The notes below the pieces were generated by a model. That model did not search any database and was not told where the DNA came from. It saw nothing but the letters and a program-made list of their open reading frames with translations. Below, one piece after another: positions 1 to 5,661 of a DNA stretch of 5,767 nt. The stretch's first letter is position 1; the number at the start of each line of letters is the position of its first letter. The translations under genes were made by a program, and so were the position numbers. The stretch is from Actinomycetes bacterium. GTDB lineage: Bacteria > Actinomycetota > Actinomycetes > Actinomycetales > Microbacteriaceae. The stretch covers positions 1 to 5,767 of the forward strand of contig JAEZSU010000279.1 in NCBI GenBank assembly GCA_023421635.1, given 5' to 3'.

Positions 1-13
1 AGCCTGAACCGCC

Positions 14-721
14 TCAGCCCGCGTGCGCGGCGGCCGCCGGCGTGCCGAGGCGCCGGCGCGCGATGACGCCGAGCGCCCGGTCGATCGCGACGTACACGTA
101 CGCGACCACCTCGAGGGCGACCGTGAGCGCGACGATCCACAGCGCGACCCCGCCGACGCCGAGCCGGTCGACCTCCATGAACGGGTACGGGTACTGCGTG
201 CCGCCGCCGAACGTGCCGCCCAGCGCGCCGTACCCGAAGGCGAACACCAGGTAGAGGTACGGGATGGCCGCCCACAGCGGGGGGTCGTACCAGCGGAACG
301 ACCCCTTCGGCATGAACAGCAGCCAGTCCACGATCACGAGCACCGGGGTCACGATGTGGATGAGGTTGTCGGTGAGGGTGAACGGCCGGTACCCGGTGTT
401 CTGCGTGAACGCCTCCGGGACGAGGATGATCAGGTAGATCAGCATCGTGACCGTGATCGACATCATCACGGCACCGCCGAACCGGGGTGCGGGGGCGGAT
501 GCGCCGCGTGGCCCGGACCGGGCGAGGTCGAGGCCGGTGCGCACGGCGAGGAACGCCAGCCAGCCCAGGCAGAGGATGTTGCTCAGCACCGTGAAGTAGA
601 GGAACTGCACCCCGCTGACCTGCCCGGCGAAGATCCCGGTGATCCGCCCGATCCCCCACGCGACCAGCAGGACGGCGGCGATGCGGAAGGCGAGCGCGAG
701 CCGTCGATCGGGGATGGACAC
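14..721 (-). CDS. Pr6Pr family six-helix membrane protein
   Basis: This is a 235-residue integral membrane protein of unproven function. Six hydrophobic segments are visible at about residues 8-30, 38-60, 83-103, 117-136, 148-165 and 188-213. Between helices 5 and 6 lies a loop with the family-like motif YPYPFMEVDRLG (177-188). Helix 2 carries FTVLSN with Thr44, and helix 4 carries IHIVTPVLVIVDW with His122 and Asp132. These resemble the Thr/His pair of the eukaryotic AIG1/ADTRP (FAR-17a) membrane hydrolases, so a lipid-hydrolase role is conceivable but only inferred. The start is GTG at 721. No Shine-Dalgarno is seen, but TACGAT lies 6 bases upstream, which suggests a leaderless mRNA. The gene is transcribed away from the KimA-like permease. 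The C-terminal tail is Arg/Ala-rich and probably cytoplasmic. Membrane protein is certain; the family name is recalled from its motifs and likely correct. Confidence 0.8.
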   Translation of the reverse strand: MSIPDRRLALAFRIAAVLLVAWGIGRITGIFAGQVSGVQFLYFTVLSNILCLGWLAFLAVRTGLDLARSGPRGASAPAPRFGGAVMMSITVTMLIYLIILVPEAFTQNTGYRPFTLTDNLIHIVTPVLVIVDWLLFMPKGSFRWYDPPLWAAIPYLYLVFAFGYGALGGTFGGGTQYPYPFMEVDRLGVGGVALWIVALTVALEVVAYVYVAIDRALGVIARRRLGTPAAAAHAG

Positions 722-727
722 GGGTCG

Positions 728-733
728 ATCGTA
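728..733 (-). promoter_or_regulatory. -10 box TACGAT for the Pr6Pr gene, probably leaderless
   Basis: On the minus strand TACGAT matches the actinobacterial TANNNT -10 consensus and is followed by exactly six bases (CGACCC) before the GTG codon at 721. That places the expected transcription start on the first base of the start codon. No convincing -35 box is visible at the usual distance. Confidence 0.5.
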
Positions 734-773
734 CGGCCGGCATCCGTCCCCGCATGCACGCCGCGAGGATCCA

Positions 774-803
774 TTGCGTACGTGCCACCCGCAGGCGTAG
801 TGT
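774..803 (+). promoter_or_regulatory. Promoter of the KimA-like permease (TTGCGT-18-TAGTGT)
   Basis: TTGCGT (774-779) and TAGTGT (798-803) are separated by 18 bases and resemble -35 and -10 boxes of a housekeeping sigma factor. The -10 box ends eight bases before the GTG at 812, so transcription would begin at or just before that codon. No Shine-Dalgarno sequence precedes either candidate start. The region between the two divergent genes is only about 90 bases long and shows no riboswitch-sized structure. Confidence 0.45.
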
Positions 804-811
804 CACCCGCC

Positions 812-2860
812 GTGACATCTGACGGCCGGGAACCCGGCACGGACCCATCCCCCGACATCCCCCTCGCGAAACGCATCCTCATCGGGGACCCCTTGGCCTC
901 CGGCGACGCCGACGACCACCTGCTGCGAAAGCGCATGGCGCTGCCGATCTTCGCCTCCGACGCGCTGTCGTCGGTCGCCTACGCACCGCAGGAACTGCTG
1001 ATGATCCTGCTCATCGGCGGGACGGCGTTCCTGGCGTTCAGCCCGTGGGTCGCCGCCGCGGTGGTGCTCCTGCTCGTGGTGGTGGTGCTCTCGTACCGGC
1101 AACTCATCAAGGCGTACCCGTCCGGCGGCGGCGACTACGAGGTGGCGCGGACGAACCTCGGCGAGGTACCCGGCGTCGTCGTGGCGTCGGCGTTGCTGGT
1201 CGACTACATCCTCACGGTCGCCGTGTCGGTCGCCTCCGGGGTCGACAACATCATCTCCGCGCTCCCCTTCCTCGACCCCTGGCGGGTGGAGCTGGCGGTC
1301 GGGTTCGTGGTGCTGCTCGTGATCGTGAACCTGCGCGGCGTGCGCGAGGCCTCCCGCGCCTTCGCCCTGCCGACCTACATCTTCATCGGATCGGTCGGGG
1401 TGATGATCGTCGTCGGGATCATCCGGTGGCTCCTGGGCGACCCGCCCGTGGCCTCGAGCGCCGAGTACGCCGTCCAGGCGGAGGACCTGTCGCAGGCGGC
1501 GGTGATCCTGCTCATCCTCCGCTCCTTCTCGAGCGGCTGCTCCGCGCTCACCGGGGTGGAGGCCGTCTCGAACGGCGTGCCCGCGTTCCGCCGCCCCAAG
1601 GCGCGGAACGCGCAGCAGACGCTCACCGCGATGGGCCTCATCGCGATCCTGCTGTTCGCCGGTCTCACCCTCATCGCCCTCGTCTCGGGCGTGCACTACG
1701 CCGAGAACCCGTGCCACCTCGTCGGCTTCGACTGCGGCAGCACCCCGCAGCCGAGTCTCATGGCGCAGGTGGCTGCGGCGACGTTCGGCATGAACTCGGT
1801 GCCGTTCTTCATCATCCAGGCGGCGACCGCCGCCGTGCTCCTGCTCGCCGCGAACACCGCCTTCAACGGGTTCCCGCTGCTCGGGGCGGTTCTGGCCCGC
1901 GACGGCTACGCGCCGAAGGCGCTGAACACCCGCGGTGACCGCCTGGTCTTCTCCAACGGCATGCTCATCCTCGGCGTCGCCGCGATCATCGTCCTCGTCG
2001 CATCCGGTGCGCGGCTGTCGCTGCTCATCCAGCTGTACATCATCGGCGTGTTCGTGTCCTTCTCGCTCGGCCAGATCGGGATGGTGCGCCACTGGCGCCG
2101 CGCCCGCCGCGCGCTGCGGGCCCTCCCCCCGGATGCGGTGCCGCAGGAGTCGACGCGGCTCACCTCGCGGGAGATCACCACCGGCCTCGTCATCAACGCG
2201 CTCGGCGCGGGGCTGACCGCATCCGTCTTCCTCATCGTGACGGTGACGAAGTTCACACACGGCGCCTGGCTGGTGTTCTTCGCGATCCCGGTGCTGTCCC
2301 TGCTCATGGTGGGGGTGAGCCGGTACTACCGCGACGTCGAGCACGAGATCGCCTACGACGACGAGACGAAGTTCGGGGCGTCCGGCGACGTGGCGATCGT
2401 GATGGTGGGAAAGCTCCAGAAGCCCGTCGCGAAGGCGCTCGACTACGCGCTGGCGGCACGGCACGAGCTCACGATCGCGGTGCACGTCGCCGTGGACAAG
2501 GCCGCGGCGGACGAGCTGCAACGGGAATGGCAGGAGCATCGGATGCCGGTGCCGCTGTACATCATCGAGTCGCCGTACCGCGCGTACGTGGGGCCGGTGG
2601 CAACGTTCATCGACGAATTCCGTAAGAAGCATGGGCCCGCGGTGGTCACGGTCTACCTGCCGCAGTACATCGTCGGGCACTGGTGGGAGTCGTTCCTGCA
2701 CAACCGCAGGGCTCGCCGGCTGGCGCAGCAGCTGATGCTCGTGCACGGCGTGACGATCACCCTCGTCCCCTGGCTGCTCGACTCGTCCGAGCTCATCTAC
2801 GGCCGCCGGTCCCGGCCGCTGCCGGGCCAGGAGCGGGCGGGCCGCCGCGCCGAGGGCTGA
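812..2860 (+). CDS. KimA-like APC/KUP superfamily permease, probable K+ uptake transporter
   Basis: This is a 682-residue inner-membrane transporter related to Bacillus subtilis KimA (YdaO), a proton-coupled potassium importer. By alignment from memory, the KimA ion-site residues are all present: Asp50 and Tyr57 in SDALSSVAY, Asp131, Tyr132, Thr135 and Ser139 in VDYILTVAVS, Thr247 and Glu250 in TGVEAVSN, and probably Tyr409 in LYIIGVF. These correspond to KimA D36, Y43, D117, Y118, T121, S125, T230, E233 and Y377. About 12 helices span residues 43-503. The remaining 180 residues form a soluble cytoplasmic domain, as in KimA. A loop insertion carries Cys301 and Cys308, which could form an external disulfide. 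An alternative GTG at 800 would add four residues; 812 is chosen because TAGTGT lies just upstream. The frame stays open to base 23, but that extension runs through the opposite-strand gene and lacks transporter character. Amino acid transport cannot be excluded. Confidence 0.85.
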   Translation: MTSDGREPGTDPSPDIPLAKRILIGDPLASGDADDHLLRKRMALPIFASDALSSVAYAPQELLMILLIGGTAFLAFSPWVAAAVVLLLVVVVLSYRQLIKAYPSGGGDYEVARTNLGEVPGVVVASALLVDYILTVAVSVASGVDNIISALPFLDPWRVELAVGFVVLLVIVNLRGVREASRAFALPTYIFIGSVGVMIVVGIIRWLLGDPPVASSAEYAVQAEDLSQAAVILLILRSFSSGCSALTGVEAVSNGVPAFRRPKARNAQQTLTAMGLIAILLFAGLTLIALVSGVHYAENPCHLVGFDCGSTPQPSLMAQVAAATFGMNSVPFFIIQAATAAVLLLAANTAFNGFPLLGAVLARDGYAPKALNTRGDRLVFSNGMLILGVAAIIVLVASGARLSLLIQLYIIGVFVSFSLGQIGMVRHWRRARRALRALPPDAVPQESTRLTSREITTGLVINALGAGLTASVFLIVTVTKFTHGAWLVFFAIPVLSLLMVGVSRYYRDVEHEIAYDDETKFGASGDVAIVMVGKLQKPVAKALDYALAARHELTIAVHVAVDKAAADELQREWQEHRMPVPLYIIESPYRAYVGPVATFIDEFRKKHGPAVVTVYLPQYIVGHWWESFLHNRRARRLAQQLMLVHGVTITLVPWLLDSSELIYGRRSRPLPGQERAGRRAEG

Positions 2861-2882
2861 TCCCGGGCCCGCCCGGCGCACG

Positions 2883-2888
2883 TACCCT
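2883..2888 (+). promoter_or_regulatory. -10 box TACCCT for sufSU, probably leaderless
   Basis: TACCCT fits TANNNT and ends six bases before the sufS GTG at 2895, the spacing expected when transcription starts on the start codon. The intervening GGAGAG looks like a Shine-Dalgarno sequence but touches the start codon, which is too close for normal use. No clear -35 box is seen in the GC-rich gap. Read-through from the permease, which ends 34 bases upstream, is also possible. Confidence 0.5.
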
Positions 2889-2894
2889 GGAGAG

Positions 2895-4169
2895 GTGACC
2901 CTTCCAGGCTTCAATCCGCTGCGCGTGCGCGCGGACTTCCCCCTGCTCGACCAGCAGGTGAACGGACGTCCGCTCGTCTACCTCGACTCCGGCGCGACGA
3001 GCCAGAAACCGCGGCGCGTGATCGACGCCGAGGTGGACTTCCTCACCCGCACGAACGCCGCCGTCCACCGCGGCGCCCACACGCTCGCGGCCGAAGCCAC
3101 CGAACTGTTCGAGGACGCCCGCCGTACCGTGGCCGAGTTCGTGGGCGCCGACGAGGACACCCTGGTGTGGACCCACGGGGCGACCGAGGGGATCAACCTC
3201 GTCGCCTACGGGATCGGCAACGCGTCCGCAGGCCGCGGCGGGGCCGCATCCGCCCCGCTCGCGCTGAGCGAGGGCGACGAGATCGTGGTGACCGAGAGCG
3301 AACACCACGCGAACCTCATCCCGTGGCAGGAGCTCGCGGCACGCACCGGCGCCCGGCTGCGGCACATCCCGGTGCGCGAGGACGGCACGCTCGAGCTCGA
3401 CGCGGCCGCCTCGGTCATCGGCGAGCGCACGCGCATCCTCGCCTTCCCGCACGTCTCGAACGTGCTCGGCATCGTGAACCCCGTCGCCGAGCTCGTCGCG
3501 CTCGCGCGCGCGGCCGGGGCGCTGACGGTGATGGACGCGTGCCAGTCCGCGCCGCACCTGCCGCTGGACCTTCCCGGCCTCGGCGTCGACCTCGCGGTGT
3601 TCAGCGGGCACAAGATGCTCGGCCCGTACGGCATCGGCGGCCTCTACGGCCGGCGGGACGTGCTCGAGGCGCTGCCGCCGTTCCTCACCGGCGGGTCCAT
3701 GATCACGACCGTCACCCTCGACGAGGCCGAGTACCTGCCACCTCCGCACCGGTTCGAGGCGGGCACGCAGCCGGTGTCGCAGGCGGTCGCCCTCGCCGAG
3801 GCGGTGCGCTACCTCGACGGGCTCGGCATGCCCGCCGTGCACGCGCACGAGCAGCTGCTGGAACGGCGGATGCGGGAGGGCCTCCGCGGGCTTCCCGGCA
3901 TCCGGATGCTGGGCGACGCCGATGCGGAGCGGGTCGCGCTGGTCGCGTTCGAGGTCGACGGCGTGCACGCGCACGATGTCGGGCAGGTGCTCGACGCGAG
4001 CGGCATCGCGGTGCGGGTGGGTCACCACTGCGCGCAGCCGCTGCACCGCCGCTTCGGGATGACCGCGAGCGTGCGGGCGTCCGCATCCGTCTACAACACG
4101 CTCGACGACGTCGACGCGTTCGTCGACGCGGTCGCCGGGGTGCGGGAGTACTTCGGGGTGCACGCATGA
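2895..4169 (+). CDS. sufS: SufS-type class II cysteine desulfurase
   Basis: This 424-residue PLP enzyme converts L-cysteine to L-alanine and keeps the sulfur as a persulfide for Fe-S cluster assembly in the cytoplasm. The PLP-binding lysine is Lys240 in SGHKMLGP. The persulfide-forming cysteine is Cys379 in GHHCAQP. Other expected PLP-site residues are the His137/His138 pair in ESEHHAN, Asp214 and Gln217 in MDACQ, and Arg394 in VRASASVYN. The length is close to family norm. Residues 108-126 form a Gly/Ala/Ser-rich insertion, a little longer than usual, in the loop before the GDEIVVTE strand. The motif after the lysine reads GPYG, where GPTG is common. The start is GTG at 2895, placing the usual RADFPLL segment at residues 12-18. 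The stop overlaps the sufU start by four bases (ATGA), so the two are translationally coupled. No sufB, sufC or sufD lies in the window. Confidence 0.95.
   Translation: MTLPGFNPLRVRADFPLLDQQVNGRPLVYLDSGATSQKPRRVIDAEVDFLTRTNAAVHRGAHTLAAEATELFEDARRTVAEFVGADEDTLVWTHGATEGINLVAYGIGNASAGRGGAASAPLALSEGDEIVVTESEHHANLIPWQELAARTGARLRHIPVREDGTLELDAAASVIGERTRILAFPHVSNVLGIVNPVAELVALARAAGALTVMDACQSAPHLPLDLPGLGVDLAVFSGHKMLGPYGIGGLYGRRDVLEALPPFLTGGSMITTVTLDEAEYLPPPHRFEAGTQPVSQAVALAEAVRYLDGLGMPAVHAHEQLLERRMREGLRGLPGIRMLGDADAERVALVAFEVDGVHAHDVGQVLDASGIAVRVGHHCAQPLHRRFGMTASVRASASVYNTLDDVDAFVDAVAGVREYFGVHA
3898..3909. repeat. 12-bp palindrome of two opposed GCATCC words
   Basis: The sequence GCATCCGGATGC is a perfect palindrome inside sufS, formed by two abutting copies of a hexamer that is strongly over-represented across the whole window. 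It encodes part of Gly-Ile-Arg-Met-Leu near SufS residues 335-339, so it could be a by-product of coding. Its role is unknown. Confidence 0.5.
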
Positions 4170-4603
4170 GCGGGCTCGACGTGCTGTATCAGGAGCTGAT
4201 CCTCGACCACTCGAAGGCGCGCGACGGCTTCGGCCTCGCCGAGGAGGAGGGCGCCTGCGCGACCTCGCACCAGAAGAACCCGGTCTGCGGCGACGAGATC
4301 ACGCTGCGGGTGCGCCTGGACGGCGACGTCATCCGCGACGTGACCTGGGAGGGCGCGGGCTGCTCGATCTCCCAGGCGTCGGCGTCGATGCTCACCGGCC
4401 TCGCCGACGGGCTGCCGCGCGGGGACGCCGAGCAGCTCATCGCGACGTTCCGCGAGGTGCTGCGCTCCCGCGGGAAGCTCGAACTCGACGAGGACACCTT
4501 CGGCGACGCCACCGCACTGAACGGCGTCTCGAAGTTCACCGCCCGGGTGAAGTGCGCGATGCTCGCCTGGGTCGCCCTCGAGGACGCCCTCTCCCGCGCC
4601 TGA
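4166..4603 (+). CDS. sufU: SufU zinc-dependent sulfur acceptor
   Basis: This 145-residue cytoplasmic protein belongs to the SufU branch of the IscU/NifU fold found in Gram-positive bacteria. It binds zinc and accepts sulfur from the SufS persulfide, passing it to the SufBCD scaffold. The zinc ligands of B. subtilis SufU (C41, D43, C66, C128) are matched by Cys41 and Asp43 in NPVCGDE, Cys66 in GAGCSIS and Cys130 in RVKCAML. The insertion between the second and third cysteines, around residues 78-112, distinguishes SufU from IscU and is present here. The N-terminus LYQELILDHSKARDGFG is also typical. The ATG at 4166 overlaps the sufS stop; GGGG at 4155-4158 may serve as a weak ribosome-binding site, but coupling to sufS is the main explanation. 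A longer open frame starting at 3167 is a shadow of sufS. The 3' end faces the convergent gene 4828-5502. Confidence 0.95.
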   Translation: MSGLDVLYQELILDHSKARDGFGLAEEEGACATSHQKNPVCGDEITLRVRLDGDVIRDVTWEGAGCSISQASASMLTGLADGLPRGDAEQLIATFREVLRSRGKLELDEDTFGDATALNGVSKFTARVKCAMLAWVALEDALSRA

Positions 4604-4693
4604 CCTCCCCCGTCGCCCGTGCGTGGCGTGGTGTCGCCGTGTGCGCGTGTCGCGGTGCCCCTGCGTGCGCGTGTGTGCGGCATCCCCTTCGGG
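4604..4693. other. Intergenic GTG/CGC-rich alternating purine-pyrimidine stretch
   Basis: The first part of the convergent intergenic region is a low-complexity mixture of GTG, GCG and CGTG words. Bases 4662-4679 alternate pyrimidine and purine without a break for 18 positions, and 4638-4649 do so for 12. The 10-mer GTGCGCGTGT occurs at 4641-4650 and 4665-4674. Such tracts can adopt Z-DNA under negative supercoiling. No coding signal is convincing here. Confidence 0.5.
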
Positions 4694-4750
4694 CGACTTG
4701 CCTCAGATGTACGCGAATCGGGGTGTCAGGCGTACATCTGAGGCAAGTCG
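4694..4750. repeat. Perfect 21-bp inverted repeat with 15-base spacer
   Basis: The left arm at 4694-4714 (starts CGACTTGCCTCAG) is the exact reverse complement of the right arm at 4730-4750. The 15-base spacer at 4715-4729 shows no further pairing. The arms are near 55% G+C, clearly lower than the surrounding DNA. The element lies between the convergent sufU and the minus-strand gene 4828-5502. It could form a very stable hairpin in either transcript and so may act as a bidirectional transcript end, but neither side carries a T-run. The sequence looks more like a dispersed palindromic repeat of REP or miniature-element type. No flanking target-site duplication is evident. Confidence 0.85.
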
Positions 4751-4827
4751 ACAGGGGTTGGCGCGGGTGTCGACGCGGCGAGGTGCCGCGGGCGACGGAT
4801 GCGGGGTGCCGCAGATGTTGCTGCGGG
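4751..4827. other. Remainder of the convergent intergenic region, no gene seen
   Basis: This GC-rich segment has no convincing open reading frame or promoter. It contains a GGATGC word at 4797-4802 and a weak 6-bp hairpin at 4809-4826 (CCGCAG, six-base loop, CTGCGG) just past the stop of the minus-strand gene. That hairpin lacks a T-run. Confidence 0.4.
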
Positions 4828-5502
4828 CTAGAGCCAGACGAATGGGATCGTCGCAGTGAGCACCGCGGTGACCACGAAGATCGCCGTGCCGGTGCCGATG
4901 AGCACCCACTGCATGCGCGGGCGCCGAACGACCGCGGCGACACCGAGAAGGAACAGCGTGATCGCCATCAACGCCGTGTAGAGCCCGAGCGTGTCCCCGC
5001 GCAGTCCGAGGGCGTCCCCTTCGGCACGCAGCGCGTCCGCGCGCTCCTTCTCGACGGCGTAGGCGTCGAACAGCGCCGCCTGATACTCCTCGTCGGCCTG
5101 GGGGTCGTGCCAGAACTCAGGCTCGGCCTCGTCGAGCGCGGCAGCGGCCTGGATGGCGGCATCCAGGTCCTCGGACACCGCCATGAACCACAGCTGCTCG
5201 AACTGCGCCTGCGCGAGCGTGTCACCGGCATCGGCCGCGACTTGGAGCAGTGCGAGCTGCTGGATCGTCTGCGTGTCGGAGACGTACTGCTGGTTCGCCT
5301 CGAGGTACAGGGACTCCGCCGACGTCGCGGCGGTCCCGCTCTGCGAGATCTTGTCGTCGCTGTGGCCGCCGTAGAGGCTCGACTGGAACGATGTGTACGC
5401 CGTCGCGACCGAGACGACACCCAGCAGGATGACGACGATCAGTTCGATGTGGCGGTTCCACCACGGCTGCGGCGATGAAGTGATGACGGCGTTGTCGGAC
5501 AC
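4828..5502 (-). CDS. Unrecognised three-helix membrane protein with acidic helical middle domain
   Basis: This 224-residue protein was not assigned to a family with confidence. One membrane helix lies at about residues 19-38, followed by a soluble region at 40-170 and two closing helices at 171-192 and 197-221. The middle region is Ala/Gln/Glu/Asp-rich, mostly helical in appearance, and has roughly 26 acidic residues against about five Lys/Arg. The RRPR loop (193-196) between helices 2 and 3 is positive and should be cytoplasmic, which would put the acidic domain outside the membrane. The one-plus-two helix layout and the polar stretch after helix 1 (SSLYGGHSDDKISQSG) recall DUF4337-type proteins, but that is only a resemblance. 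The start is GTG at 5502 with AGGGG four bases upstream. The gene is convergent with sufU and flanked on its 5' side by a terminator, so it is probably monocistronic. Confidence 0.8.
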   Translation of the reverse strand: MSDNAVITSSPQPWWNRHIELIVVILLGVVSVATAYTSFQSSLYGGHSDDKISQSGTAATSAESLYLEANQQYVSDTQTIQQLALLQVAADAGDTLAQAQFEQLWFMAVSEDLDAAIQAAAALDEAEPEFWHDPQADEEYQAALFDAYAVEKERADALRAEGDALGLRGDTLGLYTALMAITLFLLGVAAVVRRPRMQWVLIGTGTAIFVVTAVLTATIPFVWL

Positions 5503-5506
5503 GGGT

Positions 5507-5512
5507 CCCCTT
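5507..5512 (-). promoter_or_regulatory. Shine-Dalgarno AAGGGG for the three-helix membrane protein
   Basis: On the minus strand AAGGGG precedes the GTG at 5502 with four bases (ACCC) between. It supports this GTG as the start and sets the gene apart from the three apparently leaderless genes in the window. Possible -10 boxes further upstream on the minus strand are TATCCT (5531-5526) and TAGTGT (5547-5542); neither has a good -35 partner, so the promoter is not assigned. Confidence 0.6.
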
Positions 5513-5604
5513 CGGGTCGGGACGGAGGATATGCATCCGGAACACTACCGGCCGCCGACGCCGCGACATCCCCGCTTCCCGCGAGACCACCTATCGCGGC
5601 GACG

Positions 5605-5645
5605 AAAAACGGGTCCGCCCCCGTCGTGTGACGGAGGCGGACCCG
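5605..5645 (-). terminator. Intrinsic terminator of the right-edge gene
   Basis: A 10-bp stem (CGGGTCCGCC at 5610-5619 pairing with 5636-5645) is extended, after one mismatch, by a 5-bp stem (5621-5625 with 5630-5634) and closed by a GTGT loop. On the minus strand the stem is followed at once by five T residues (5609-5605). It begins 17 bases after the stop codon of the gene entering from the right, so it belongs to that gene and insulates the next minus-strand gene from read-through. Confidence 0.9.
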
Positions 5646-5661
5646 GGAATGCTGCGGACGA

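Noticed and set aside
23..811. A 263-codon in-frame extension upstream of the permease start
   Set aside because: It runs antisense through the Pr6Pr gene, is rich in Arg/Asp/His/Pro with no hydrophobic or domain character, and is a common result of few stop codons in GC-rich DNA. Family members begin near the LAKRILIG segment.
2863..2876. GC hairpin CCGGG-CCCG-CCCGG between the permease and sufS as a terminator
   Set aside because: It has only five base pairs and no T-run, and it lies just before the sufS -10 box. Such short GC palindromes are expected by chance here.
803..2914. A 703-codon open frame on the minus strand across the permease
   Set aside because: Its His/Arg/Asp/Glu-rich composition is that of a mirror frame of a GC-rich membrane protein gene. 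The plus-strand protein has a complete conserved transporter sequence.
2793..4163. A 456-codon minus-strand open frame opposite sufS
   Set aside because: It is a shadow of sufS, whose catalytic Lys and Cys motifs are intact on the plus strand.
4694..4750. CRISPR repeat or phage attachment site
   Set aside because: There is only one inverted pair, with no series of direct repeats and spacers, no cas gene, no integrase and no tRNA nearby.
4809..4826. Hairpin CCGCAG/CTGCGG just after the stop of the three-helix protein as its terminator
   Set aside because: The stem is short and no T-run follows on the minus strand. It is noted but not supported as a terminator.
4552..5478. A 308-codon plus-strand open frame across the inverted repeat and the last membrane gene
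   Set aside because: It starts inside sufU, passes through the palindrome, and its sequence is charged low-complexity antisense of the minus-strand membrane protein. It has no ribosome-binding site or family likeness.
5579..5599. Inverted repeat CCGCGA/TCGCGG next to the terminator as an operator
   Set aside because: Six base pairs with a nine-base loop in CG-rich DNA is weak, and it lies too far upstream of the GTG at 5502 to link to a clear promoter.
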